Source of the DNA: JAAYAY01 sp964429355
GTDB lineage: Bacteria > Planctomycetota > Planctomycetia > Pirellulales > Thermoguttaceae
Direction of reading: 5' to 3'
Length of the DNA: 14,757 nucleotides
Assembly: GCA_964429355.1 (NCBI GenBank)
Contig: CAYSCH010000242.1
Span: 1 to 14,757, forward strand
The position numbers were made by a program, and so were the translations under genes. This document shows, one piece after another, positions 5,386 to 12,804 of the stretch. The notes beneath the pieces are model-generated. The model made no database searches. It was given only the letters and a program-made list of their open reading frames with translations, and was not told the origin of the DNA. Within the stretch, counting starts at the first letter, position 1; every line of letters starts with the position of its first letter.

Positions 5386-8265
5386 GTGACGAAATCGCGA
5401 AGGGCGTTGTTCGTGGCGGCAATCGCCGTCTGGTTGGGAAGCAGTCTTGGGGAAATTGCGACTGGGGGCGAACGGGAGGCAGTGGACGACGAGGGAAGAT
5501 TCATACGCTCGTCTCAGCGTGAGATTCCGATCAGTGCGGTAGTCGATGTGGTGGTCGTCGGGGGGAATGAAGGAGGACTGGCGGCAGGCTGGAAGGCGGC
5601 CAAGAGCGGGTCGAAGGTGTTGCTGCTGGCCGGGCAGTACTTCTTCAGCGATGAAACCTCGGCCAAGGCGCGCTATTGGATCGAGCCGGATGAGCGGCCG
5701 CAATCCGATTTTGCCAAGGCGATCCTGGCCGACCAAGAGGATACGCTGCCCCAGTTGTCGCCCGCCAAGTACAAGCGGAAGATCGAGGATCTCCTGGTCG
5801 GTGCGGGGGTGGCATTTCAGTTCAACAGCAAACCGGCGGGGGTGCTTGTGGACGACGCCGGCCGGATCGCCGGCGTAGTGACGGCGAACAAGGCTGGCAT
5901 TCAGGCGGTGCTGGCGAAGGTCGTGATCGACGCCACCCCGACCGCCGCCGTGGCCCGCATGACCGGGGCCTCGACTACCCCCTGGTCGGTCGAGCAGGTG
6001 ATCGTAAGCCGCACGGTCTACAAGAAGGAAGTTCCCGGAGGCCGGCAGATCGGGGACTACTGCGAGTATTCGTTGACGGTGCCGATGCAATCGGGAAGCT
6101 GGCCGGAGCGATGCCAGGCCGAGGTGCTGTTGCGTGAGAAGTTCGACCTCGTGCAGGCCAATCGGGCGCATGCTCATGAACTCCACATGGTGGAGCCGGC
6201 ATCGATCGTGAGCGAGGCGGCGGAGGTACCGTCGACGTGGCCCGGGGCGACCGAACTTGATCTTGACGTCTGCCGGCCGCGGGGCATCGGCCATCTCCTG
6301 GTCGTCAGCCAGTCCGCCGGCGTTTCACGCGAGATTGCCGAGCGGCTCACGCGTCCGGTCCACCTGGCGGATCTTGGCGAGCGGATCGGCGCTGTGGCCC
6401 ACGATCAGGCCAGCCGGCGCGACGTGCCCCAAGGGGTGCGGGGGCGGCCGACGGATGAAGCCCCGCCGGCGTCGACTTCGGCCGCCGATGTGAGCGAGAT
6501 TCTGATCGGCCCGAGGCCCTACCGCCGGAAGGATCTCGGTTGCGTACCACAGGGCGAGACGGCGATTCCCATCTGGGGGCAATACGATGTGATCGTGGTC
6601 GGTGGCGGCACGGCCGGGTTGCCCGCGGCGATTGCTGCGGCACGCATGGGAGCCCACGTGCTCGTGCTCGAAATGCTGGGCCAGATCGGCGGCAACCGCG
6701 AACTGGGAACGCCCAAGTACTGGAAGGGTTACCTTCACGGCTTCAATCAGAATGAGCAGCGAGCGGTTCAGGCGTTTGCCGAGCTGAGGGAAGCCAATGT
6801 CGACATCTGGTACAACACCCTTGCCTGCGGCGCCGTCAAGGAGGCGAATCGCGTGACCGGTGTGACTGTGGCCACGCACATGGGACGCGGTGCCGTGCTC
6901 GGCAAGGTGATCATCGACGCAACCGGCGACGCCGACGTGTGTGCAGCGGCCGGCGCGGAGTTCTGGTACGTGAACGATGGTGACCTGTGCATCCAGGAGG
7001 ATTCGTTCCGGGACCTGGACCTCTACGCCAACGTTCTGCCGCTGGACTCGGTCGACGTCCACAGCCTGACGATGCACCACGTGCTGGCGAGAAAGGCAGG
7101 AAAGCAGGATGTCTGGGATTTCTATCCGATGGCCGGTATGCGCGAGACTCGCCTCATCACGGGGGACCACGTGATTGATGTGCTCGATCAGATCCTCGGC
7201 CGGACCTATCGCGACGTGATTGCGGTCTCCCAGTCGGCCTACGATCCGCACGGGTATCACAACAGCGACTACATTTACGCCGGGCTGATGCCCCCGACAA
7301 AACACGAGACGAAGGAGGGATTCCTGACTTACATTCCGTTCCGCAGCCTGCTGCCGAAGGGGCTGGACGGAATCATGGTCGTGGGGCGCTCGCATTCAGT
7401 TACGCACGATGCGCAAGCGTCGGTTCGCATGAATCCCGACCTGATCAACGAGGGGTATGCCGCCGGCTGCATCGCCGCAAAATGCGTTTCCATGGGATGT
7501 GAACTTCGCAAGGTCGATCTGGGGCCGATTCAGGACCATCTGGCCGAAATCGGCAATATGTCGGCCGAAGACCGGCGTCTGCGATGCATCGACACTCCGG
7601 AACCTGCCGATGAGGAGCTCCAGGCGGCGGCCGAGGATCCGAAGAGCGAGCTGCAGCTTGCGCTGCTGATGCGAGGGGCAGAACGGAGCGTGCCGCTGCT
7701 GCGCAAGTCGTTTGAGGCGGCGCCGACGCTGACCAAGGCCAAGGCGCTTTGCACGCTGGGCGACAACACGGCGGTGGAGTATCTGGCCGAATGGCTCGAC
7801 GCACGAACACTCGAGGGCGGACAAGACTACCAGTGGGACGCCTTCCTGAGCGTTTCCGACGTCGACTCGGTGATGTGGCTCCTCGGGGTCCCGCGAGACC
7901 CGCGAGCGGTTCCGTCCCTGCTGAGAAAATTGGACTACTCGATCGACGGGGCCGGCCATTTCAGCGATATCCGGGCGGTGACAACCGCCCTGGGCCGGAT
8001 CGGAAGTGCCGATGCGGCGACGGCTCTTCACCGGTTCCTCAGCCGCGACGGAATCCGAGGCCATGTCGATGTGGCCGGCGATCCGGAGTCGCTGAAATCG
8101 GAGCGTTTCGTGAAGGCCTACGTGGAGCTTCACGCCGCCGCGGCCCTTTTCCGCTGCGGCGACCACGAAGGGCTGGGGCGTGAGACTCTGGAGGCGTATC
8201 TGGACGACTGGCGAGGGATACTCGTCCGTTATGCGGGCTATGTACTGCAGGAGAAGAAGCCTTGA
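5386..8265 (+). CDS. Secreted FAD-dependent oxidoreductase with duplicated FAD domain and C-terminal HEAT-like repeats
   Basis: The product is 959 residues. The start is GTG at 5386, with GGGAG 8 nt upstream. The N-terminus (KSRR, then a hydrophobic stretch to about residue 21) looks like a Sec signal peptide. Residues about 50-375 are a Rossmann-type half with GGNEGG at 59-64. Residues about 395-725 are a second half with YDVIVVGGGTAGLPAA (GGGTAG at 406-411), ribose-binding acid in VLVLEML and DATGDAD at 511-517, typical of the FAD_oxidored (PF12831-like) family. The first half has lost the acid (VLLLAGQ) and the GD motif (DATPTAA at 182-188), so probably only the second binds FAD. Residues about 740-959 are helical HEAT/PBS-lyase-like repeats. 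It is downstream of a secreted GH116 enzyme and may act on the same carbohydrate. Substrate and reaction are unknown. Confidence 0.82.
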   Translation: MTKSRRALFVAAIAVWLGSSLGEIATGGEREAVDDEGRFIRSSQREIPISAVVDVVVVGGNEGGLAAGWKAAKSGSKVLLLAGQYFFSDETSAKARYWIEPDERPQSDFAKAILADQEDTLPQLSPAKYKRKIEDLLVGAGVAFQFNSKPAGVLVDDAGRIAGVVTANKAGIQAVLAKVVIDATPTAAVARMTGASTTPWSVEQVIVSRTVYKKEVPGGRQIGDYCEYSLTVPMQSGSWPERCQAEVLLREKFDLVQANRAHAHELHMVEPASIVSEAAEVPSTWPGATELDLDVCRPRGIGHLLVVSQSAGVSREIAERLTRPVHLADLGERIGAVAHDQASRRDVPQGVRGRPTDEAPPASTSAADVSEILIGPRPYRRKDLGCVPQGETAIPIWGQYDVIVVGGGTAGLPAAIAAARMGAHVLVLEMLGQIGGNRELGTPKYWKGYLHGFNQNEQRAVQAFAELREANVDIWYNTLACGAVKEANRVTGVTVATHMGRGAVLGKVIIDATGDADVCAAAGAEFWYVNDGDLCIQEDSFRDLDLYANVLPLDSVDVHSLTMHHVLARKAGKQDVWDFYPMAGMRETRLITGDHVIDVLDQILGRTYRDVIAVSQSAYDPHGYHNSDYIYAGLMPPTKHETKEGFLTYIPFRSLLPKGLDGIMVVGRSHSVTHDAQASVRMNPDLINEGYAAGCIAAKCVSMGCELRKVDLGPIQDHLAEIGNMSAEDRRLRCIDTPEPADEELQAAAEDPKSELQLALLMRGAERSVPLLRKSFEAAPTLTKAKALCTLGDNTAVEYLAEWLDARTLEGGQDYQWDAFLSVSDVDSVMWLLGVPRDPRAVPSLLRKLDYSIDGAGHFSDIRAVTTALGRIGSADAATALHRFLSRDGIRGHVDVAGDPESLKSERFVKAYVELHAAAALFRCGDHEGLGRETLEAYLDDWRGILVRYAGYVLQEKKP

Positions 8266-8358
8266 TCCCTGCCGAGAAGGGCCGAGGCCGGACGACGGTC
8301 AGAAACAAGCCGGGGCTCTGAGTCTTCGGCCACCGGTGAGGTCGCTCCTTGGCGCGGG

Positions 8359-8397
8359 CCCGGATGATTCATGAGCTGAGGAGCCCTACCATCCGGG
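8359..8397. terminator. Hairpin at convergent junction, next to the yraN stop
   Basis: A perfect 8-bp stem, CCCGGATG (8359-8366) with CATCCGGG (8390-8397), encloses a 23-nt loop. It begins directly after the yraN stop codon and lies 94 bp after the FAD oxidoreductase stop. It could act in both directions. It has no T-tract on either strand, so it may protect 3' ends or work with Rho. Confidence 0.45.
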
Positions 8398-8817
8398 TCA
8401 GTCGACGGCATCGAAGGCGTTGCGGATGTGCTCGATCTGCGGGGGGCGGCCATCGGGCCAGGTGATGGCGACGATATCGAAACGGGCCGCGTGGTTGAGG
8501 AGTCGGTGGCGTTTCAGGTAGGCCGTGGCGAGGAGAGTGAGGCGGCGCTGCTTGGGGAGATCGACGGCCTCGGCGGGGTGACCTTGCTGATCAGACTGCC
8601 GAGTCTTGACTTCCACGAAGACGACGGTGCGGCCATCGACCGCGACGAGATCGAGCTCCCCCAGGCCGGTGCGCACACCGCGGCCGACAATCCGGAACCC
8701 CCGTCGACGCAGATATCGGGCAGCCAGTGCCTCACCTCGCTGGCCCAGTGTGCGTGGGGGAAAGAGTGCGGAGAACCAGCGGATCAGGGGGAGGAAGGGA
8801 TTCACCGGGGAGCTCAT
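8398..8817 (-). CDS. yraN: YraN/UPF0102 family nuclease-like protein
   Basis: The product is 139 residues from the ATG at 8817; longer in-frame starts (TTG at 8886) lack support. It carries the UPF0102 signature: LGQRGEALAARYLRRRGF (about 24-41), GLGELDLVAV (51-60) and VVFVEVKTR (65-73). These supply E29, D56 and E69-x-K71, the arrangement of a PD-(D/E)xK nuclease fold related to Holliday-junction resolvases. Its cellular role is not settled. The family often sits near rplS and rnhB; here it follows rplS by 140 bp and rnhB is absent. The upstream Shine-Dalgarno is weak, and the hairpin at 8910-8941 lies between it and rplS. Confidence 0.9.
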   Translation of the reverse strand: MSSPVNPFLPLIRWFSALFPPRTLGQRGEALAARYLRRRGFRIVGRGVRTGLGELDLVAVDGRTVVFVEVKTRQSDQQGHPAEAVDLPKQRRLTLLATAYLKRHRLLNHAARFDIVAITWPDGRPPQIEHIRNAFDAVD

Positions 8818-8909
8818 GGACGTGGAAGGCGGCCGACCTGCGCGCAGGAGAGATCCCCAGGGGAGCAGCCGACAGCGCAGCGGCAACCGCCATTTGCCAC
8901 GCGAGACTC

Positions 8910-8941
8910 GGTCGCCGCCGCGACAGATGGCGACGGCGACC
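8910..8941 (-). terminator. Strong hairpin between rplS and yraN
   Basis: A perfect 8-bp GC-rich stem, GGTCGCCG (8910-8917) with CGGCGACC (8934-8941), has a 16-nt loop and begins 17 nt after the rplS stop in the direction of transcription. There is no T-tract. It may reduce read-through into yraN or stabilise the ribosomal-protein mRNA end. Confidence 0.4.
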
Positions 8942-8957
8942 CATCGGGCAAGGGCAG

Positions 8958-9380
8958 TTATTCGGCGCTGGCAGCCGCCTGACGTTTACGGCCGCGGCGT
9001 TTTGTCTTGGGCGCGTCGTCGGTCTTACGATCGACACGGCGTTCCTTGAGGCGAACGGCCTTACCGACACGATCACGGAGGAAGTAGAGCTTCGCGCGGC
9101 GGACGATGGCGGAGCGGGTGACCACGATGTTGGCGATTCTGGGCGAATGGAGCGGGAACTTTCGTTCCACCCCCTCGCCCTGCACGATGCGGCGAACGGT
9201 GAACATCTCTCGGGTGCCGGATCCGCTGCGGGCGATGACGATGCCGCTGAAGATCTGGATGCGTTTCTTGTCGCCTTCGAGAATCTCGCAGTGCACATCG
9301 ACGGCGTCGCCGATCTGGAACTTGGGAATCTCGGCCTTCAGGCTGGTCTTTTCGACCAGGTTCATCAACTGTTGACTCAT
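8958..9380 (-). CDS. rplS: 50S ribosomal protein L19
   Basis: The product is 140 residues. The ATG at 9380 (MSQQLMN) is preceded by GTGAGGA about 9 nt upstream; an upstream in-frame start at 9452 would add 24 residues without similarity to L19. The core is diagnostic: FQIGDAVDVHCEILEGDKKR (21-40), IQIFSGIVIARSG, EMFTVRRI, GVERKFPLHSPRI (70-82) and VRRAKLYFLRDRVGKAVRLKER (93-114). L19 binds 23S rRNA at the subunit interface. The tail beyond about 115 is a basic extension (KTKRRGRKRQAAASAE). It follows trmD, as in many bacteria, but after a 125-bp gap holding repeat copy B. Confidence 0.97.
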   Translation of the reverse strand: MSQQLMNLVEKTSLKAEIPKFQIGDAVDVHCEILEGDKKRIQIFSGIVIARSGSGTREMFTVRRIVQGEGVERKFPLHSPRIANIVVTRSAIVRRAKLYFLRDRVGKAVRLKERRVDRKTDDAPKTKRRGRKRQAAASAE

Positions 9381-9447
9381 GATCGTCGTCCTCACTTTCG
9401 CGCCATGGCGCGTGGCCATCAAGCTGCTGACAGAGACACCGATTGGG

Positions 9448-9491
9448 TGCATCGATGCCCGAGGGAATCCCCTCGTTCTGCCAGGGCTTCT
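9448..9491 (-). repeat. Dispersed intergenic repeat, copy B (trmD-rplS gap)
   Basis: Copy B contains a perfect hairpin, CGAGGG-AATC-CCCTCG (9460-9475), next to the palindrome GCATCGATGC (9449-9458). It shares CGGGCATCGATG with copy C and AGAAGCCCT with copy A. Relative to copies A and C it lacks two bases in the GATGTGCA end. On the minus strand it begins 14 bp after the trmD stop and ends 67 bp before the rplS start, so it is in the rplS leader if trmD and rplS are cotranscribed. Confidence 0.65.
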
Positions 9492-9505
9492 GAGTTCTGT
9501 TCTGT

Positions 9506-10201
9506 TCAGCCGTCCGAGCCGAGCAGATCCGCTCGGCGCTGTTCGGTACGCATTCGGCTATCCTGCTGCCGCCAACGGGCGATTTGCTCGTGGTTCCCGC
9601 TGAGCAGCACGGGCGGCACTTCCAGGCCGCGATAGGTTCTGGGCCGTGTGTACTGGGCACATTCGAGCCAGCGGTTCTCCGTGGAAAAGGAGTCGTCGGC
9701 GCTCGATTGTTCGTCGCCCAGCACGTCCGGCACAAGCCGGATGACGGCGTCGATAATCACCATGGCGGCCGTCTCACCGCCGTTGAGGACAAAATCTCCG
9801 ATGGAGATCTCATCCGGTTCGAGGATCTGGCGAATACGTTCGTCAAAACCCTCGTAGCGCCCGCAGAGCAGCAGGATACGCTGGTGCGCGGCAAGTTCTT
9901 CAGTCACCTGCTGGTCGAAGCGGCGCCCTTGCGGGGTGAGCATGACCAGATATCCGGCATCGCCGGTTTGCCGACGAACGGTCTCGACGCTGGGCACAAC
10001 GGCGTCGGCCCTGAGCACCATTCCGGGCCCGCCGCCGAAGGGCCGATCGTCGACCGAACGATGGCGATCGGTGGCCCAATCGCGCATGTTGTGGCGATGG
10101 ACCTCGACCAGCCCCCGTTGGATGGCCAGCTTCAGAACGCTCGACCCGAGGTATCCGTCGAAGATCTCGGGAAACAGGGTCAGCACGTCGAAGCGCATCA
10201 T
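9506..10201 (-). CDS. trmD: tRNA (guanine-N1-)-methyltransferase
   Basis: The product is 231 residues and makes m1G37 in tRNAs with G36-G37, using S-adenosylmethionine; this prevents +1 frameshifting. The trefoil-knot SPOUT motifs are intact: MRFDVLTLFPEIF (2-14), DDRPFGGGPGM (51-61), LLCGRYEGFDERI (111-123), EISIGDFVLNGGE (131-143) and DAVIRLVPDVLG (151-162). The C-terminal domain has YTRP and VPPVLLSGNHEQIARWR. The length is near the family norm. Two adjacent ATGs (10201, 10198) are possible; the stop of rpsP is 6 bp upstream, so the two are likely translated from one mRNA. No rimM gene intervenes. Confidence 0.97.
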   Translation of the reverse strand: MMRFDVLTLFPEIFDGYLGSSVLKLAIQRGLVEVHRHNMRDWATDRHRSVDDRPFGGGPGMVLRADAVVPSVETVRRQTGDAGYLVMLTPQGRRFDQQVTEELAAHQRILLLCGRYEGFDERIRQILEPDEISIGDFVLNGGETAAMVIIDAVIRLVPDVLGDEQSSADDSFSTENRWLECAQYTRPRTYRGLEVPPVLLSGNHEQIARWRQQDSRMRTEQRRADLLGSDG

Positions 10202-10207
10202 CGGGCT

Positions 10208-10648
10208 CTACTGGTCGCCACCGGTCTCGGGTGCCGGCTCGGCTTGCGGCGGCTGGGCCTCGGGGGCTTCCGCAGCAGGCTCACTGGCCGGCGTTTCCTT
10301 CTTCCGCGGAACGGGCTTGGGGAACTCGGTGCGAGGTTCGGGGCGGCGGCGCGACTGGGCAACGCGGTCCAGTGCTCGCTGCTGCTGCTCCAGATTCGTG
10401 CCTTCGGCACCGTACTTCTTGATCAGCGCGCTGACCTTTTCGCTCGGCGCGGCGCCAACACTGAGCCAATACTGGATGCGTTCCTTGTTGAGGATCGCCC
10501 GCGCATCGGTCTCCGGTACCATCGGATCGTAGGTGCCCAACTCTTCGAGCACCCGTCCGTCGCGCGCGCTACGCGAATCCATCGCACAGATACGGAAGAA
10601 CGGCCGATGCCGACGTCCAAACTTCTTCATACGAATGCGAACAGCCAC
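10208..10648 (-). CDS. rpsP: 30S ribosomal protein S16 with long C-terminal extension
   Basis: The product is 146 residues. It starts at a GTG (10648) with an excellent GAGGAG 6 nt upstream. Residues 1-80 are the S16 core: VRIRMKKFGRRHRPFFRI, DSRSARDGRVLEELGTYDP and ARAILNKERIQYWLSVGAAPSEKV. S16 helps assemble the 5' domain of 16S rRNA. Typical S16 is about 80-90 residues; here about 60 further residues follow, first basic then rich in Pro, Ala and Glu, and probably disordered. It is just upstream of trmD and 130 bp downstream of ffh, with repeat copy C in the gap. Confidence 0.97.
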   Translation of the reverse strand: MAVRIRMKKFGRRHRPFFRICAMDSRSARDGRVLEELGTYDPMVPETDARAILNKERIQYWLSVGAAPSEKVSALIKKYGAEGTNLEQQQRALDRVAQSRRRPEPRTEFPKPVPRKKETPASEPAAEAPEAQPPQAEPAPETGGDQ

Positions 10649-10731
10649 GTACTACTCCTCGTGATGCTGTAGTCTCGAAACCCTATGTATCAACCGTTAC
10701 TGTCTGGAGCCGATAACAAAATCACCGACAA

Positions 10732-10768
10732 TGCACATCGATGCCCGTGGGGAATACCCTCGTTTTGT
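10732..10768 (-). repeat. Dispersed intergenic repeat, copy C (ffh-rpsP gap)
   Basis: On the minus strand it runs ACAAAACGAGGGTATTCCCC then ACGGGCATCGATGTGCA, the best-preserved full-length copy. GGG and CCC can pair around a short loop, with a mismatch in the outer stem. It begins 10 bp after the ffh stop and ends 84 bp before the rpsP start, so it would lie in the rpsP leader on a read-through transcript. Confidence 0.65.
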
Positions 10769-10777
10769 TACAGCGTC

Positions 10778-12262
10778 CTACTCGTCACTCTTATTCTTTT
10801 TGTCGCGTTTCCGGCGGCGGAGTTCCTTCTCGCGTTCCTTCTTGAGCTTGGCGCGTTCTTTGGGCGTGAGCCGTTTTCCCGTGCCCTGCTTCTTGACGCC
10901 GAGCCTGCCCATGGGATTGGCCGCCGCGGCTTGCGACAACTGCTGAACGGCTTTCATGCGGTCTCGCATGCCCAGGCCGGCCATTTTTTTCATCATGCCA
11001 GCCATGCCGTCGTACTGCTTGACCAACTCATTGACTTCATGGGGCTCGACACCCGAACCGGCGGCAATCCGGCGGCGCCGGCTCTGGTCGATCAGTTTCG
11101 GATTGCGTTTCTCTTCGGGAGTCATCGAATCGATGATTCCACCGAGACGCCGCATGTCGCCTTCCGCATCAACATCACCCATAAGGTCCTTCAGTTGCCC
11201 CATTCCGGGCAACATGCTGAGAACCTTCTGCATGGGGCCGAGCTTCTTGATTTGCTTGAGCTGTTTGCGGAAGTCGTCGAGGGTGAACTCGCCCTTTTTG
11301 AGCCGTTCCTCCTGACGCTTCATTTCGTCCTGGTCGAACTTCTCCTGAGCCTGTTCCACCAGGGAGAGGATATCGCCCATGCCGAGGATTCGGCCGGCCA
11401 TGCGGTCGGGATGGAACTCTTCAAGCGCGTCGAGGTGCTCGCCGGTGCCAATGAACTTGATTGGCACTCCGGTGACAGCCTTGACCGAAAGGGCGGCACC
11501 GCCGCGGGCATCGCCATCCAGCTTGGTGAGGATGACGCCATCGAGCTCGAGGGCCTCGTTGAAGGCCTTGGCGCTATTGACGGCGTCCTGGCCGGTCATT
11601 GCGTCGACGACGAAGTACACCTGATCGGGCTCGACCCGGCGTTCGATCATCGAGAGTTGCTGCATCAACTCCTCGTCGACGTGCAAGCGGCCCGCCGTAT
11701 CGAGGATAACCACGTTGACGTCGGCCTTCCTGGCGGCATCGACGGCCTGGCGGCAGACGGCCACGGGGTCCTTGGAGTCGTATTGGGCATGGACGGGGAT
11801 GCCGAGGTCCCGGCCGAGAACCTCCAACTGCGTGATGGCCGCCGGACGCTGCAGGTCGGCCGCCACGAGCATGGGCTTCTTGCCTCGTTCGACCAACATC
11901 CGGCCGAGCTTGCCGCAGGTGGTCGTCTTTCCAGAGCCCTGCAGGCCGCAAAGCATGAGGATGGAGACGGGGGGCTTGAGGTGGAGCGAGTGGTCGACGG
12001 GCCCCATCAGGTTGATCAGTTCCTGATGAACGATCCCGACGAGCTGCTGGGATGGATTGAGCGACTTGAGAACCGTCTCGCCCACCGCCTGCTCCGACAC
12101 CCGTGCCATGAAGTCCTTGACGGCCGAGAAACTCACATCGGCTTCCAGGAGAGCCGTCTGCACGGAGCGCAGGCCTTCGCGCATATTCGCTTCGGTGAGC
12201 TTGCCGCGTCCCCGGAGGGATCTCAGTGCGGTACCAAGACTTTCCTGAAGTGATTCGAACAT
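10778..12262 (-). CDS. ffh: Signal recognition particle protein Ffh (SRP54)
   Basis: The product is 494 residues, the GTPase that binds signal sequences emerging from the ribosome and delivers nascent chains to FtsY at the membrane. The N domain is about 1-95. The G domain shows the P-loop GLQGSGKTT (106-114), DTAGR (188-192) and TKLDGD (246-251), followed by RGGAALS. The methionine-rich M domain (about 330-460) has LGPMQKVLSMLPGM, RRRRIAAGSGVEP (4.5S RNA-binding motif) and VKQYDGMAGMMKKM. The Lys/Arg-rich C-terminus is common. The ATG at 12262 has only a weak GGATTGG upstream. It heads the minus-strand cluster. No adjacent 4.5S RNA gene was recognised. Confidence 0.98.
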   Translation of the reverse strand: MFESLQESLGTALRSLRGRGKLTEANMREGLRSVQTALLEADVSFSAVKDFMARVSEQAVGETVLKSLNPSQQLVGIVHQELINLMGPVDHSLHLKPPVSILMLCGLQGSGKTTTCGKLGRMLVERGKKPMLVAADLQRPAAITQLEVLGRDLGIPVHAQYDSKDPVAVCRQAVDAARKADVNVVILDTAGRLHVDEELMQQLSMIERRVEPDQVYFVVDAMTGQDAVNSAKAFNEALELDGVILTKLDGDARGGAALSVKAVTGVPIKFIGTGEHLDALEEFHPDRMAGRILGMGDILSLVEQAQEKFDQDEMKRQEERLKKGEFTLDDFRKQLKQIKKLGPMQKVLSMLPGMGQLKDLMGDVDAEGDMRRLGGIIDSMTPEEKRNPKLIDQSRRRRIAAGSGVEPHEVNELVKQYDGMAGMMKKMAGLGMRDRMKAVQQLSQAAAANPMGRLGVKKQGTGKRLTPKERAKLKKEREKELRRRKRDKKNKSDE

Positions 12263-12393
12263 GGGCCAATCCGAACAAATGACCGATCAGTGAGCCGGCG
12301 CACCCTCTTGGTGAGGAGGCAACGGTCTGGCCAGCGCGCAGACTCCACCACGGCACCCAAAGCGCACCACGCCCGGGCAAATGGTAATCCCCT

Positions 12394-12423
12394 ATGCTAA
12401 CGAATTCCCTGTCAGCTTGGCAA
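12394..12423 (-). promoter_or_regulatory. Candidate sigma70-like promoter for ffh
   Basis: On the minus strand: TTGCCA (12423-12418), an 18-nt spacer, then TAGCAT (12399-12394). The predicted start lies about 125 nt upstream of the ffh ATG. Both hexamers match the consensus at four of six positions, so the call is moderate. Confidence 0.4.
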
Positions 12424-12428
12424 TGCTC

Positions 12429-12459
12429 GCGGGGAGCAAAATCGCCAGGTTTTCCCCGC
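12429..12459. other. Stable hairpin in the ffh-DUF1573 gap
   Basis: GCGGGG (12429-12434) pairs with CCCCGC (12454-12459), continued by AAAA/TTTT after a 3-nt bulge, around an 8-nt loop. It lies just upstream of the ffh promoter candidate, outside both predicted transcripts. It may be the end of an unrecognised small transcript or only local symmetry. Confidence 0.3.
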
Positions 12460-12775
12460 TTCCAGAGGGGACCCCAAGGAGACAGGAAGACAACTAGCGC
12501 CTGGAGTATCTTCGGCGGTGGATCGGTCTGCCGTTAGTCACCCTCCACAAAAGGGGGACGTTTTCTGGCCCTTGGCATTTGTGTCGCGGGAGAGCCAGCC
12601 ATTCACGACAGTCAATCGAGGTTTCGACCATCGCCCCCCACCCCCCCTGAACGAGTTAATTCTCCGGACTGTTTGCCGGGATTTTGCGGAATTTGGGCAT
12701 TTGAAGGGATATTCACCCCCTTCCACGGACGCTATCTCGCATCACATATTTGTAAAAATGGAACAAGTGGGTAAT

Positions 12776-12804
12776 TTGACACGTGCCTAAGGGGGGGCTA
12801 GAGT
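12776..12804 (+). promoter_or_regulatory. Strong sigma70-like promoter for the DUF1573 gene
   Basis: TTGACA (12776-12781), a 17-nt spacer and TAGAGT (12799-12804). The -35 is a perfect match and spacing is ideal. Seven consecutive G residues (12791-12797) lie in the spacer next to the -10. The predicted start near 12811 leaves a leader of about 115 nt. Confidence 0.65.

Noticed and set aside
5299..6294. 331-codon and 356-codon (6325-7395) minus-strand frames opposite the FAD oxidoreductase
   Set aside because: Both are antisense shadows, with composition (Arg/His/Gly-rich) typical of reversed GC-rich coding DNA.
9584..10672. 362-codon plus-strand frame opposite trmD and rpsP
   Set aside because: It is antisense to two universally conserved genes with intact motifs.
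10685..12253. 522-codon plus-strand frame opposite ffh
   Set aside because: It is the antisense of Ffh; its length reflects strong GC3 bias, not coding.
12421..12530. Possible 4.5S/SRP RNA gene next to ffh
   Set aside because: The conserved SRP core (GGUCAGG...GGAAGGAAGCAGCC-like) is not present on either strand by eye.
12518..12790. 90-codon plus-strand frame in the ffh-DUF1573 gap
   Set aside because: It has no domain and no convincing ribosome binding site, its proline run comes from the C-tract, and it runs into the next gene's -35.
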